From positions 1 through 56,077 of the forward strand of contig JADHLZ010000008.1 in NCBI GenBank assembly GCA_016780345.1: a stretch of DNA of 56,077 nt, given 5' to 3'. Within the stretch, counting starts at the first letter, position 1; each line of letters starts with the position of its first letter. Below, piece by piece: positions 8,912-18,691 of this stretch. Position numbers and translations under genes: made by a program. The notes under the pieces were generated by a model. That model saw nothing but the letters and a program-made list of their open reading frames with translations, did no database searches and was not told the DNA's origin. This DNA is from Flavobacteriaceae bacterium (GTDB lineage Bacteria; Bacteroidota; Bacteroidia; Flavobacteriales; Flavobacteriaceae).

Positions 8912-9964
8912 TTATCTTTTTATATTGTTTTTTTTAAGCCAATTTGTATATTGACGTTTATTTCTGTTATGTTCCTTATTGGTTGATGCAAACATGTGAT
9001 AACCAGGTCTTTTCACATCAGCAACAAAAAAAAGAAATTGATGATTTTCAAGATTTAAAACAGATTCAATTGAAGAAAAATCAGGCATGCATATTGGACC
9101 TGGCGGAAGTCCTTTGTAAACATAAGTATTATAAGGAGATTTTATTTTTAAATCTTTGTAAAGAACTCTTCTAATTTTAGTATTAAATCCATTTTTTTCT
9201 TTTAATGTATATACTACAGTTGGGTCAGCCTGTAATTTCATATTTTTTTTCAATCTGTTGTAATAAACTCCAGAAATAGTTGGTCTTTCTTCAACTTTTG
9301 GAGTTTCACGTTGAACAATTGAAGCTAAAATAGATACTTCAATTGGTGAAAGATTTAAATATTTAGCTTTTTCTATTCTAGATTCATTCCAATATGATCT
9401 AAATTGACTCAACATTTTATCTCTAAACTGATCAGCGCTGGTATTCCAATAAAACTCGTAAGTATCTGGAAGAAAAATAGAAAAAACAGACTCGGAATTT
9501 AAATCATTTTGTTTTAAAAAATTAATGTTATTAAAAGAACTCATCAAACTCAAACTATCTGCTTCAATTAGATTGGATATTTTTAATGCTAAATCTTCTA
9601 TTCTTTCTAGATTATTAAAAGTAACCTTTACAGGCTTGTTTTGAAATTTGAGTGTATTAATTATTTCTTTATTTGAATATCCTTTTTTTATTTCATATTT
9701 ACCAGCTTTAATATTCAATAAATACTCTGTCTTATGTGCAGCATTAAAAAAAGTTGTTGAATCTTTAAGAATTGAAACTATTTGATTTTTAAAACTATTA
9801 AGTTCTGAACCTGATTTAATATATATAATAACTGATTGATCCTCAAATTTTGTATTATCACTGTAATAAGTTTTGTAATAATTGTATGAGATTATTATGG
9901 ATATTAACATAAAAATTAAAATCCCAATAGAAATAAATATTTTATTTGATTTATTATTTATCAT
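8912..9964 (-). CDS. mltG: Endolytic murein transglycosylase MltG (YceG-like)
   Basis: MltG is an inner-membrane enzyme that cuts nascent glycan strands and so terminates peptidoglycan elongation. The protein (350 residues) has one N-terminal membrane segment (about residues 9-27) and a YceG/LysM-like region. The catalytic core has ASIVQRET, with the conserved catalytic glutamate, then SGVYYNRLKKNMKLQADPTV and YNTYVYKGLPPGPICMP. The ATG at 9962-9964 is preferred because it lies one base after the dapF stop; an upstream in-frame TTG at 9976 would overlap dapF. dapF, which makes the meso-diaminopimelate of peptidoglycan, is immediately upstream, consistent with a cell-wall operon. Confidence 0.93.
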   Translation of the reverse strand: MINNKSNKIFISIGILIFMLISIIISYNYYKTYYSDNTKFEDQSVIIYIKSGSELNSFKNQIVSILKDSTTFFNAAHKTEYLLNIKAGKYEIKKGYSNKEIINTLKFQNKPVKVTFNNLERIEDLALKISNLIEADSLSLMSSFNNINFLKQNDLNSESVFSIFLPDTYEFYWNTSADQFRDKMLSQFRSYWNESRIEKAKYLNLSPIEVSILASIVQRETPKVEERPTISGVYYNRLKKNMKLQADPTVVYTLKEKNGFNTKIRRVLYKDLKIKSPYNTYVYKGLPPGPICMPDFSSIESVLNLENHQFLFFVADVKRPGYHMFASTNKEHNRNKRQYTNWLKKNNIKR

Positions 9965-9965
9965 T

Positions 9966-10748
9966 TTATATCTCAATCACTCCCGAGAAAACTAATTCTG
10001 CTTTACCTATTAATTTAATATCAAAAAATCCCTTATCATTATGTTTAAATTCAACACTTAAATTACCTCCTTTTGTGAATATTTTAATATTATTTGAATT
10101 TGTTTTTCCAAGGTGAAACATTGAAATTGCAACCGCAGTAACTCCAGTTCCACAGGAAAATGTTTCATTTTCAACTCCTCTTTCGTAAGTTCTAACTGAA
10201 AATTCATCTTCAGAAATTTGTTCAACAAAGTTCACATTAACTCCATTTTTATTAAAAAAAGAACTATTTCTTATTTTCTTACCATTTTCAAAGACTTTAT
10301 AATCTCTTAAATTATTAACTATTTTTACATAATGAGGAGATCCAGTATCTAAAAATAAATCTTCTTTGTAATTTATTATTTCTTTAACTGGGTTCATTGA
10401 AAGATAGATCATATTATTATCAATTCTTGCAGAATGACTACCATCACAAGCTTTAAAAGAGGTTTCTTTAGAAATTATAATATTATTAATTTTAGCAAAC
10501 TTAACAGAACATCTTGCTCCATTTCCACACATTGAACCCTCCTTGCCATCAGAATTATAGTAAATCATTTCAAAATCAGAGTCTTTTGAGGGGTTAATTA
10601 AAATTAAACCATCGCATCCAATACCAAATTTCCTGTCACAAAGTTTTTTAATAAGTTTGTTGTTTTTTGATGGAAAGGATAAGTCTTTATTATTTATTAT
10701 AATAAAATCATTTCCAGCACCTTGAAATTTTTGAAATTTTATCTTCAT
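9966..10748 (-). CDS. dapF: Diaminopimelate epimerase DapF
   Basis: DapF converts LL- to meso-diaminopimelate, the precursor of lysine and the peptidoglycan cross-link residue. Both catalytic cysteines are visible, in MCGNGARC and FSCGTGVTAVA, each in its classic motif, and the N-terminus reads FQKFQGAGNDF. I choose the ATG at 10746-10748 (260 residues), which gives the conserved MKIKFQKFQGAGNDF start; the frame is open to 10778 but those ten residues are not conserved. The first gene of the dapF-mltG pair, it is divergent from the HtrA gene across 101 bases. Confidence 0.96.
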   Translation of the reverse strand: MKIKFQKFQGAGNDFIIINNKDLSFPSKNNKLIKKLCDRKFGIGCDGLILINPSKDSDFEMIYYNSDGKEGSMCGNGARCSVKFAKINNIIISKETSFKACDGSHSARIDNNMIYLSMNPVKEIINYKEDLFLDTGSPHYVKIVNNLRDYKVFENGKKIRNSSFFNKNGVNVNFVEQISEDEFSVRTYERGVENETFSCGTGVTAVAISMFHLGKTNSNNIKIFTKGGNLSVEFKHNDKGFFDIKLIGKAELVFSGVIEI

Positions 10749-10849
10749 AAAAAATTTTTGACGAATATATAAAAACAATAATTTGTTAAAAAGTAGTTAA
10801 AATATATTTTCTAATTTTCAAAAAAATTAATTTTGAAAAAAATTTTATA

Positions 10850-12238
10850 ATGAAAAAGATAATATTAGCATTTTTAGTATCAATTTTTGGAGGTTTATTA
10901 GCATTAACTATCCATAATTATTTTTACGATCACAAAGTTAATTATGAAAATAGTGAAAAAGATAACGTTTTAAATATTTCATACAAACCTTCTTCTGAAA
11001 TTTCAAATAATAGTTCAATTAAAAATGTAGATTTTGTTGAAGCAGCTGAAAAAACTATTCATTCTGTAGTTCATGTAAAAAACACCAGTATTTCAAGATC
11101 CAGTTCATCTCTTTGGGATTATTTTAATAATCAAGGTGAAAGAACTAGAGTTGGAATGGGCTCCGGAGTAATTGTTTCTGAGGATGGTTACATTATTACA
11201 AATAATCATGTAATTGAAAATGCTACAACTATCGAAGTTACAACTAATGACAACAAGACTTATGAAGCTGAGCTTTTAGGTAATGACGAGGTTTCTGATA
11301 TAGCGGTTTTAAAAATTAAAAGAAAAGAGCCTTTTCCATACATTAGATTTGCAGATTCTGATCAAACTAGAATTGGAGAATGGGTTTTAGCTGTTGGAAA
11401 CCCCTTCAATTTAACGTCTACGGTTACAGCAGGTATAATAAGTGCTAAATCAAGAGATCTTAACGATTACGATTCAAAAAATCAGTCTTTTATACAAACG
11501 GATGCAGCAGTTAATTCGGGCAATAGCGGAGGGGCATTAGTAAATACCGACGGTGATCTGATTGGTATTAATACCGCCATAACAAGTGGAACTGGAGGAT
11601 TTGTAGGATATTCGTTTGCTGTTCCTAGTAATGTTGCCAGAAAAATATTTGAAGACATAATTGAATATGGCAATGTTCAAAAAGGTCTTCTTGGTGTAAC
11701 TGGATTTGGTTTAAATTCAAGATCTGCAAAAGAATTAAATATAAACTTGACAGAAGGGTTTTACATAAATGATGTTCAATCTGACATGGGAGCTTCCAAA
11801 GCTGGGATAAAAAAAGGAGATGTCATAATTAGCTTAGATAATATTCAAATTGTTAAATTTTCAGATCTTTCTGGATATCTAAGTACTAAAAGGCCTGGAG
11901 ATAAAATTTCAGTTGGTATAGTTAGGAATGATAATAAAATCAATTTAAATGTCATTTTAGAGAAAAATACCAATGTTAGTTTCTTGGGAATGATATTAAA
12001 AAATATGCCAAAGGAAGAATTAAAAAAACTAAATTTGACCAACGGAATTAAAGTTATAAATAATAGAAATAGATCATTGTACAACATGGGAATTAAAGAA
12101 GGTTATGTTTTAACAGAAATTAATTCGATTACTATTAAAAATACCGATGATCTATCCTCTATAAATTCAAATACAAAAATAAATCAAATGATATTTTACA
12201 GTCCAGATGGTGAAAAGGAAAGACTTATTTTCGAGTAA
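10850..12238 (+). CDS. HtrA/Deg family periplasmic serine protease with PDZ domains
   Basis: HtrA/Deg proteases degrade or refold damaged envelope proteins. The 462-residue protein starts with a hydrophobic segment (about 4-24) that acts as signal or anchor. It then has a trypsin-like domain with the full triad: His120 in TNNHVIEN, Asp150 in SDIAVLKI and Ser226 in GNSGGAL. A PDZ domain covers about residues 275-370, and a second, poorly conserved one ends the protein. The layout matches DegP/DegQ-type proteases, though DegS-like or other subtypes cannot be excluded. trmD begins 2 bases after its stop. Confidence 0.93.
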   Translation: MKKIILAFLVSIFGGLLALTIHNYFYDHKVNYENSEKDNVLNISYKPSSEISNNSSIKNVDFVEAAEKTIHSVVHVKNTSISRSSSSLWDYFNNQGERTRVGMGSGVIVSEDGYIITNNHVIENATTIEVTTNDNKTYEAELLGNDEVSDIAVLKIKRKEPFPYIRFADSDQTRIGEWVLAVGNPFNLTSTVTAGIISAKSRDLNDYDSKNQSFIQTDAAVNSGNSGGALVNTDGDLIGINTAITSGTGGFVGYSFAVPSNVARKIFEDIIEYGNVQKGLLGVTGFGLNSRSAKELNINLTEGFYINDVQSDMGASKAGIKKGDVIISLDNIQIVKFSDLSGYLSTKRPGDKISVGIVRNDNKINLNVILEKNTNVSFLGMILKNMPKEELKKLNLTNGIKVINNRNRSLYNMGIKEGYVLTEINSITIKNTDDLSSINSNTKINQMIFYSPDGEKERLIFE

Positions 12239-12240
12239 AT

Positions 12241-12915
12241 ATGAGAATTGATATTATTAGTGTTTTACCTGAATTAATTGAAAGTCCATTCAATGCTTCT
12301 ATTTTAAGGAGAGCTATTGAAAAAAAATTAATTGAAGTTTTTTTTCATGATCTAAAAGACTATTCTTCTAACAAAAGAAAACAAGTTGATGACTATCAAT
12401 TTGGTGGGGGCTCTGGGATGGTTTTAATGATTGAACCTATAACAAAATGTATTAATATTTTAAAAAGTCAAAGGGCATACGATGAAGTTATTTACATGTC
12501 TCCTGATGGAAAAATGTTGAATCAAAAAACGTCAAACAAATTATCTTTAAAAAAGAATTTGATCATATTATGTGGTCATTACAAAGGAGTAGACCAAAGA
12601 GTTAGAGATAGCTTAATTACTATGGAAATTTCAATTGGAGATTATGTGTTATCTGGAGGTGAACTTCCTGCTGCAGTTCTATGTGATTCAATAATAAGAT
12701 TAATACCAGGTGTTCTTGGGAACGAAACATCTGCTTTGACTGATTCATTTCAAGATAACTTATTAGCCCCACCAGTTTACACTAGACCTTATTCGTTCAA
12801 TGACAAAAACGTCCCTGAAATACTTATTTCAGGAAATCAAAAGAAAATTGAAGAATGGAGAGAAAACAAAGCTATTGAAAGAACAAAAAAATTACGTCCT
12901 GATATTTTTGATTGA
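12241..12915 (+). CDS. trmD: tRNA (guanine-N1)-methyltransferase TrmD
   Basis: TrmD methylates G37 next to the anticodon of several tRNAs, which prevents +1 frameshifting. The 224-residue SPOUT protein shows the usual start RIDIISVLPELIESPF, the GGGSGMV loop, the knotted SAM site LCGHYKGVDQRV and the motif EISIGDYVLSGGELPA. rplS follows after 105 bases; trmD and rplS are often neighbours in bacteria. The gene appears complete and ordinary. Confidence 0.96.
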   Translation: MRIDIISVLPELIESPFNASILRRAIEKKLIEVFFHDLKDYSSNKRKQVDDYQFGGGSGMVLMIEPITKCINILKSQRAYDEVIYMSPDGKMLNQKTSNKLSLKKNLIILCGHYKGVDQRVRDSLITMEISIGDYVLSGGELPAAVLCDSIIRLIPGVLGNETSALTDSFQDNLLAPPVYTRPYSFNDKNVPEILISGNQKKIEEWRENKAIERTKKLRPDIFD

Positions 12916-12920
12916 TTTCT

Positions 12921-12950
12921 TTCGAGAAATAAAAAAAAAATGTAAATTCG
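12921..12950 (+). promoter_or_regulatory. Possible rplS promoter in the trmD-rplS spacer
   Basis: TTCG (12921-12924) and TAAATTCG (12943-12950) are separated by 18 nt. Each is one base off the Bacteroidota TTTG and TAnnTTTG elements. The rest of the 105-base spacer would be an approximately 65-nt rplS leader, with a short ACGAT-A-ATCGT inverted repeat near 12974-12984. This is suggestive only. Confidence 0.3.
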
Positions 12951-13020
12951 CATTCGATTTTGATATAACCACTGACGATAATCGTGTATGTTGTATTAAA
13001 TAAACTTAAAATCTTACATA

Positions 13021-13371
13021 ATGGAATCTTTAATTAAATTCGTACAAGACGAATTTGTAACCAAAAAAGAAATCCCTTCTTTTAAATCCGGAGACACAAT
13101 TACAGTTTATTATGAAATACGTGAAGGCGAAAAAGTTCGTACTCAGTTTTTCAAAGGAGTTGTAATTCAAATAAAAGGAACTGGATTGACTAAAACTTTT
13201 ACAATTAGAAAAATGTCAGGTACTATTGGCATTGAAAGAATTTTCCCATTTAATTTACCTGCAATACAAAAAATTGAAGTGAACAAAAGAGGAAAAGTTA
13301 GAAGATCTAGGATATACTATTTTAGAGAATTAAGAGGTAAGAAAGCTAGAATTAAGGAAGTTAAAAGATAA
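13021..13371 (+). CDS. rplS: 50S ribosomal protein L19
   Basis: L19 sits at the 30S/50S interface of the ribosome. The 116-residue sequence has the family features FKSGDTITVYYEIREGEKVR, QFFKGVVIQIKG, GIERIFPFNLPAIQKIEV and the basic C-terminus beginning KVRRSRIYYFR. The start ATG follows a long spacer after trmD, which may hold a promoter and leader. icd begins 11 bases after the stop, so the two may share a transcript. Confidence 0.97.
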   Translation: MESLIKFVQDEFVTKKEIPSFKSGDTITVYYEIREGEKVRTQFFKGVVIQIKGTGLTKTFTIRKMSGTIGIERIFPFNLPAIQKIEVNKRGKVRRSRIYYFRELRGKKARIKEVKR

Positions 13372-13382
13372 TTTAATACTTC

Positions 13383-14609
13383 ATGAAAAAAATATTAGTA
13401 AAAAATCCTGTCGTTGAGTTAGATGGAGATGAAATGACAAGAATTATTTGGGATTTTATAAAATCTAAACTAATTCTGCCCTATTTAGATCTCGATATTA
13501 AATATTTTGATTTAAGTATTCAACATAGGGATTTTACTGATGATCAAGTAACAATTGATTCTGCTGAAGCTATTAAAAAATACAACGTAGGTATTAAATG
13601 TGCTACAATAACACCTGATGAAGATAGAGTAGTAGAGTATACATTAAAAAAAATGTGGAGATCTCCCAATGGAACTATTCGAAACATAGTTGGTGGTACA
13701 GTCTTTAGAGAACCCATAATAATGAACAACGTTCCTAGATATGTTCAAGGATGGACAAAACCAATTTGCATTGGAAGACATGCATTTGGTGATCAATATA
13801 AAGCAACAGACATAGTTACTCACGGAAAAGGTAAACTTACAATGACATTTACACCTGAAAATGGTGAAAATCCAAAAACTTGGGAAGTTTATAATTTTCA
13901 AGAAAACGGTGTGGCTATGAGTATGTATAATATAGATTCTTCAATTTATGGATTTGCAAGATCATGTATGAATCAAGCTCTTACAAAAAAATGGCCATTA
14001 TATCTTTCAACAAAAAATACCATTTTAAAAGCATACGACGGACGATTTAAAGATATTTTCCATGAAGTTTATGTAAATGAATTTCAAGAGAAATTTGAAG
14101 AGATCGGGATCACTTATGAGCACCGATTAATTGACGACATGGTTGCAGCAGCAATGAAATGGAATGGAGGATTTGTTTGGGCTTGTAAAAATTATGATGG
14201 AGATGTTCAATCCGATACCGTTGCTCAAGGGTTTGGATCCTTAGGTCTTATGACTTCTACCCTAGTAACACCTGACGGAAAGACTATGGAAGCTGAAGCA
14301 GCGCATGGAACAGTAACAAGACATTATAGAGAGCATCAAAAAGGAAAAGAAACTTCTACTAATCCTATTGCTTCAATTTTTGCATGGACAAGAGGTTTAA
14401 CTCATAGAGGGAAACTCGATAACAATAAAGATTTAATTGAGTTTTGCTCAACTCTTGAAGATGTTTGTATAAAAACTGTAGAGAATGGCCAAATGACTAA
14501 AGATTTAGCTCTTCTAATTCATGGAAAAAATCTCGACAGATCTCATTATCTTAACACTCAAGAATTTTTAGATTCTATCAAAAATGGTCTAGAATCTAGA
14601 TTAGCTTAG
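13383..14609 (+). CDS. icd: NADP-dependent isocitrate dehydrogenase (eukaryotic-like type)
   Basis: This enzyme oxidises isocitrate to 2-oxoglutarate, giving NADPH and CO2 in the TCA cycle. At 408 residues it belongs to the homodimeric, eukaryotic-like subfamily: the start has [18 protein letters not shown], then [19 protein letters not shown] (isocitrate binding), [12 protein letters not shown] and the cofactor region [19 protein letters not shown]. It is unlike the E. coli Icd type and far shorter than the monomeric type. It follows rplS closely. A short inverted repeat lies just after its stop. Confidence 0.95.
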   Translation: MKKILVKNPVVELDGDEMTRIIWDFIKSKLILPYLDLDIKYFDLSIQHRDFTDDQVTIDSAEAIKKYNVGIKCATITPDEDRVVEYTLKKMWRSPNGTIRNIVGGTVFREPIIMNNVPRYVQGWTKPICIGRHAFGDQYKATDIVTHGKGKLTMTFTPENGENPKTWEVYNFQENGVAMSMYNIDSSIYGFARSCMNQALTKKWPLYLSTKNTILKAYDGRFKDIFHEVYVNEFQEKFEEIGITYEHRLIDDMVAAAMKWNGGFVWACKNYDGDVQSDTVAQGFGSLGLMTSTLVTPDGKTMEAEAAHGTVTRHYREHQKGKETSTNPIASIFAWTRGLTHRGKLDNNKDLIEFCSTLEDVCIKTVENGQMTKDLALLIHGKNLDRSHYLNTQEFLDSIKNGLESRLA

Positions 14610-14624
14610 TTAAATTATCGTTGG

Positions 14625-14643
14625 CATATTATTTGTTAATATG
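14625..14643. repeat. Inverted repeat between icd and the TonB receptor gene
   Basis: CATATTA, TTTGT, TAATATG: a perfect 7-bp inverted repeat with a 5-base loop. It lies 15 bases after the icd stop and 28 bases before the receptor ATG. No T-run follows, so it is not an obvious terminator. It could be an operator or chance in AT-rich DNA. Confidence 0.35.
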
Positions 14644-14670
14644 TATTAGATTAACTACTAATTTAATTAC

Positions 14671-17028
14671 ATGTTAAAAAAAAATCTTTTCTTTTTATTT
14701 TTTTTAACATTTTACTCATACTTATTCTCTCAAGATAAATTCCATACACTAAGTGGATATGTAATGTCATTAAATAGTAATGAATTAATAATTGGTGCCA
14801 ATATCTTCTTTCCAGAAATTGAAAATGGTACTACAACGAACAGCTATGGATTTTACTCAATTACTTTGCCAAGTAGTGTTTATAAAATTGAAATAAGTTC
14901 AATAGGATTTAAATCTATTAATGAATCTGTAGATTTACAAAAGGATCAAAAAGTTAATTATTATTTAGAAGAAAATATTGAAAATTTAAAAGAAGTTGTA
15001 GTTACTCAAAATGTTGAAGAAATTGATATTAAAAAACCTATTATGAGTCTTAATATCCTTTCAAACCAAACCATTAAACAAACTCCAGTACTATTTGGTG
15101 AATCTGATTTATTAAAGTCAATACAATTACTTCCAGGTGTCTCTAATTCCGGTGAAGGAACTGGTGGATTCAATGTCAGAGGAGGAGCAGGAGATCAAAA
15201 TTTGATATTGTTTGACGAGGCTATTATGTATAATTCATCACATTTGTTTGGTTTATTTTCTGTTTTTAATTCTGATGCTGTAAAAGAACTTAAATTGTAT
15301 AAAGGAGGCATACCATCATCATACGGCGGAAGATTATCATCTGTATTGGATGTATACCAAAAAGATGGTAATAGTAAAGAGAATAAATTGAGTGGTGGTA
15401 TAGGACTAATTTCAAGTAGATTACTTTATGAAGGACCAATACAAAAAGAAAAAAGTTCTTTTTTAATCGCTGGTAGAGGATCATATGCTCATTTATTTTT
15501 AAAATTCACTGACATTGAAAATGTTGCTTACTTTTATGATTTGAATACTAAATCTAATTTTAAAATAGATGAAAAAAACACACTTTTTTTATCGGGTTAT
15601 TTTGGAAGAGATAAATTTAGTCTGAATAATACCTTTTCTAATACCTACGGAAATTCAACATTTAATGTTAGATGGAATCATTTAATTAATGATAAAACAT
15701 TTTCTAACACTTCATTAATTTACAGTGATTATTATTATGGTCTAACTTTAGATTTTATTGGATTCAACTGGAACTCTGGCATAAATAACCTAAACATAAA
15801 ATTCGACTTAAAAAATTATTTTAACGAAAATATTCAGTTTAACTACGGATTAAATTCGATTTATTATCAATTTAATCCTGGTGAAATAAAACCAATTGAA
15901 AATTCAGGAATAAATTATAAAAACCTAAACAAAAAATATGCTCTTGAAAATTCCGCCTATTTTGATGTAATTCAAAAGGTATCTCGAAAAATATCTTTAA
16001 GGTATGGACTTAGATTCAATCAATTTTTAAGATTCAAACAAAATGGACTAAACACATATCTAGAATCTAATCCTGTTTATTTTGATAGCACATTAGGTAT
16101 ATACAAAGGGGCCAATCCAATCGGTGAGTATAATAGAGATAAAACTACTATTAAAGAATATGGTAATATTGAACCACGAGTTAATATAGCATATAATTTC
16201 AACAAAAGTTCTTTAAAATTTAGTTATAATAAATTAAACCAATACATACATTTAATTTCAAATACAAGTGCACCTGCCCCTTTGGATGTTTGGACACCAA
16301 GCGGTCCTTATTTAAAACCTCAAAGACTTGATCAATGGGCTCTCGGCTTTCAATCAAAAGTTAAAAATAAATTTAATTTAGAAACAGAGATTTTTTATAA
16401 AAAAATTAAAAACCGACTTGACTACATTGACGGTGCTGATTTGGTTGCAAATGAAGCAGTAGAAAGGATTCTTCTTTCTGGAAAATCTCGAGCATACGGC
16501 TTAGAAGTATTATTTAAAAAAAATACTGGTAATCACAATTACTGGATTGCGTATACTTATTCAAAATCTCAACAAAAAACAGAGGGAAGAACTCAATTTG
16601 AAACTGGTATAAATAATGGTCAATGGTATTACACTCCTCATGATAAAACACATGATGTTAGCTTTGTATCAAATCTCAAACTTTCAAAAAAATTAACTTT
16701 AAACACAAACTTAATTTTTCAAACTGGACAACCAACTAATTACCCAGTTGGTCAATATACTTTTATGGACTTAAATATTCCAAACTATAGTATTAGAAAT
16801 TCAGAAAGATTGCCAAACTACCATAGGCTTGATATTTCAGTTTCCTTGAAACCAACAAAAACTAAAAGCTACAATAGTGAATGGATTTTTGGGTTTTACA
16901 ATATATATAACAGAGACAACGCTAATTCTATTTTTTTTAGAGAAAATAGTGAAACATTAAAAAATGAGGCTATTCAACTTTCAATTTTTGGAATCGTTCC
17001 AAGTGTAACATATAACTTTAACTTTTGA
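14671..17028 (+). CDS. TonB-dependent outer-membrane receptor with carboxypeptidase-like regulatory domain
   Basis: This 785-residue protein has a signal peptide (about 1-20, ending FSQ). A carboxypeptidase-regulatory-like beta-sandwich follows (about 23-110, starting HTLSGYVMSLNS). Next is a TonB plug domain (about 125-230, with FNVRGGAGDQNLILFDEA) and a beta-barrel that ends in an aromatic residue (NFNF). Such receptors take up large or scarce ligands with energy from TonB/ExbBD. The plug and extra domain are typical of Bacteroidota, but this is not a canonical SusC. The stop shares bases with the next start (TGATG), coupling it to a DUF4249 lipoprotein. The ligand cannot be read from sequence. 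Confidence 0.92.
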   Translation: MLKKNLFFLFFLTFYSYLFSQDKFHTLSGYVMSLNSNELIIGANIFFPEIENGTTTNSYGFYSITLPSSVYKIEISSIGFKSINESVDLQKDQKVNYYLEENIENLKEVVVTQNVEEIDIKKPIMSLNILSNQTIKQTPVLFGESDLLKSIQLLPGVSNSGEGTGGFNVRGGAGDQNLILFDEAIMYNSSHLFGLFSVFNSDAVKELKLYKGGIPSSYGGRLSSVLDVYQKDGNSKENKLSGGIGLISSRLLYEGPIQKEKSSFLIAGRGSYAHLFLKFTDIENVAYFYDLNTKSNFKIDEKNTLFLSGYFGRDKFSLNNTFSNTYGNSTFNVRWNHLINDKTFSNTSLIYSDYYYGLTLDFIGFNWNSGINNLNIKFDLKNYFNENIQFNYGLNSIYYQFNPGEIKPIENSGINYKNLNKKYALENSAYFDVIQKVSRKISLRYGLRFNQFLRFKQNGLNTYLESNPVYFDSTLGIYKGANPIGEYNRDKTTIKEYGNIEPRVNIAYNFNKSSLKFSYNKLNQYIHLISNTSAPAPLDVWTPSGPYLKPQRLDQWALGFQSKVKNKFNLETEIFYKKIKNRLDYIDGADLVANEAVERILLSGKSRAYGLEVLFKKNTGNHNYWIAYTYSKSQQKTEGRTQFETGINNGQWYYTPHDKTHDVSFVSNLKLSKKLTLNTNLIFQTGQPTNYPVGQYTFMDLNIPNYSIRNSERLPNYHRLDISVSLKPTKTKSYNSEWIFGFYNIYNRDNANSIFFRENSETLKNEAIQLSIFGIVPSVTYNFNF

Positions 17029-17870
17029 TGAAAAAATTAAAATTCATATTATTTTTTTTTATTTTATTAGGCTGCGAAAAAGTAATTGATATAGAAACTG
17101 ATTTTAATGATACTCGACTTGTTGTAGATGCTAATATTTCTAAACACAGAGATAGTTTAAATGCAAAAGCATCTGTAAAACTTAGTGAAACAGTTCCTTA
17201 TTTTTCAAATGAAGAAAGTATAATTAATGATGCTATTGTTTCAATTGAGATTAATCAAAAAACACATAACCTTTATTATGATAATCCAACAAAATTATAT
17301 GTATCTGATATTAATTTTATTGAAAATAATAGTGACTTTGTCTTACTTATTGAACATAAGAATAATAATTACACATCCAGTTCAAAACTTGTTAAAACTC
17401 CAAAGATTGAATCGGTTGTATTTGGTGACAGAAAATCACTAAATAAAGATGAAGTTGAATTAAAAGTTACATTCACTGATCCACCTGAACAAGGAAATTA
17501 TTATTTATGGAAATTTGGACCAAAAAAATCAGGAAAATTTGATTATTTACCTGCTCTTGATAAATATATTAATGGTAATAAATTTACCTTTTCATTTTTT
17601 ATTGATAAGACAGAATATCTTCAAGATAGTGATTACATTAATATTGAAATTAATGGTATTACAGAAGACTATTTCAATTACTTAAATATATTAACTAGTC
17701 AAGCAGGTGCTCAAAATGGAAGACCTTTTTCAACATCGAGTTCAGTTATTAAGGGAAATGTAGTAAATAACACTAATATTGAAAACTTTCCCTTAGGCTA
17801 TTTCAGAGTTTATGAATTTGATTATTTTAGATTATATAAAGAAGATGCGCCTGACGGTTATTTTGATTAA
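17028..17870 (+). CDS. DUF4249 family lipoprotein
   Basis: This protein of 280 residues starts with a lipoprotein signal: a hydrophobic stretch then LLGC, with the lipidated cysteine at residue 16. The body (IDIETDFNDTRLVVDANI and on) matches DUF4249, a beta-rich family found next to TonB receptors in Bacteroidota. By position it may be the outer-membrane partner of the receptor, playing a role like SusD, but this is inferred from context. I use the ATG at 17028-17030, which overlaps the receptor stop; an in-frame TTG one codon earlier is less likely. murQ begins 8 bases later. Confidence 0.82.
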   Translation: MKKLKFILFFFILLGCEKVIDIETDFNDTRLVVDANISKHRDSLNAKASVKLSETVPYFSNEESIINDAIVSIEINQKTHNLYYDNPTKLYVSDINFIENNSDFVLLIEHKNNNYTSSSKLVKTPKIESVVFGDRKSLNKDEVELKVTFTDPPEQGNYYLWKFGPKKSGKFDYLPALDKYINGNKFTFSFFIDKTEYLQDSDYINIEINGITEDYFNYLNILTSQAGAQNGRPFSTSSSVIKGNVVNNTNIENFPLGYFRVYEFDYFRLYKEDAPDGYFD

Positions 17871-17878
17871 TTTATATT

Positions 17879-18691
17879 ATGAATTTTAAAAAAATCACTG
17901 AATCTGATTCAAATTATGATAATTTGGAGAAAAAATCTTCATCTGACTTATTAAAAATAATTAATAAAGAAGACCAATCTGTAGCCAACAACGTTAAAGA
18001 GGCTATTCCTCAGATTGATAAATTAGTTAAAAAAATAGTTAAACAGTTAAATAAAAATGGAAGATTGTTTTACATTGGTTCAGGAACAAGTGGTAGACTT
18101 GGTGTAGTGGATGCTTCAGAATGTCCACCAACTTTTGGAGTTGATTATGATCTAGTAATTGGAATTATTGCAGGTGGTGATAAGGCAATTAAAAAAAGTA
18201 TAGAAAATGCAGAAGATGATTTTTTTCAAGGATGGAAAGATTTAAAAAATTATAACGTAAATAAAAATGATTTTGTTATTGGAATAGCAGCATCTGGAAC
18301 AACTCCCTACGTACTTGGTGCTATTAAACAATGTAATTCAAATGAAATCCCTACTGGCTGCATAACTTGTAATCCAGGAAGTCCTCTTTCAGAATTATCT
18401 AAATTCCCTATTGTTGTTAATGTTGGACCTGAGGTTGTTACTGGAAGTTCTAGAATGAAAGCTGGAACAGCCCAAAAAATGGTTCTAAATATGATTTCAA
18501 CAACATGTATGATATTAATTGGAAAGGTAGAAGGAAACAAAATGATTGATATGCAATTGACAAATGATAAACTTTCTAAAAGAGCAACAAAAATGGTTAT
18601 GACTAAATTAGGTGTAGATGAAGCTAAAGCAAAAGATCTGTTAACAAAGCATAAAAGTGTTAGATTAGCAATAAATAGTCAGAAAATATGA
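17879..18691 (+). CDS. murQ: N-acetylmuramic acid 6-phosphate etherase MurQ
   Basis: MurQ removes the lactyl ether from MurNAc-6-phosphate, giving GlcNAc-6-phosphate and D-lactate in recycling of peptidoglycan sugars. The 270-residue protein is a SIS-domain sugar-phosphate enzyme with YIGSGTSGRLGVVDASECPP, the later GIAASGTTPYVLGA and TGSSRMKAGTAQKM. Family signatures are clear and the length is slightly below that of the E. coli protein (298). It lies directly behind the TonB receptor and DUF4249 genes, and its stop overlaps the DUF6095 start by 4 bases. A MurNAc kinase is not seen in this window. Confidence 0.95.
   Translation: MNFKKITESDSNYDNLEKKSSSDLLKIINKEDQSVANNVKEAIPQIDKLVKKIVKQLNKNGRLFYIGSGTSGRLGVVDASECPPTFGVDYDLVIGIIAGGDKAIKKSIENAEDDFFQGWKDLKNYNVNKNDFVIGIAASGTTPYVLGAIKQCNSNEIPTGCITCNPGSPLSELSKFPIVVNVGPEVVTGSSRMKAGTAQKMVLNMISTTCMILIGKVEGNKMIDMQLTNDKLSKRATKMVMTKLGVDEAKAKDLLTKHKSVRLAINSQKI

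Noticed and set aside
8944-9174. 76-residue plus-strand frame inside mltG
   Set aside because: It is antisense to conserved MltG codons and has no independent support.
12800-13003. 67-residue frame overlapping the trmD end
   Set aside because: It lies mostly within trmD in another frame and its basic, low-complexity sequence looks like a by-product of A-rich DNA.
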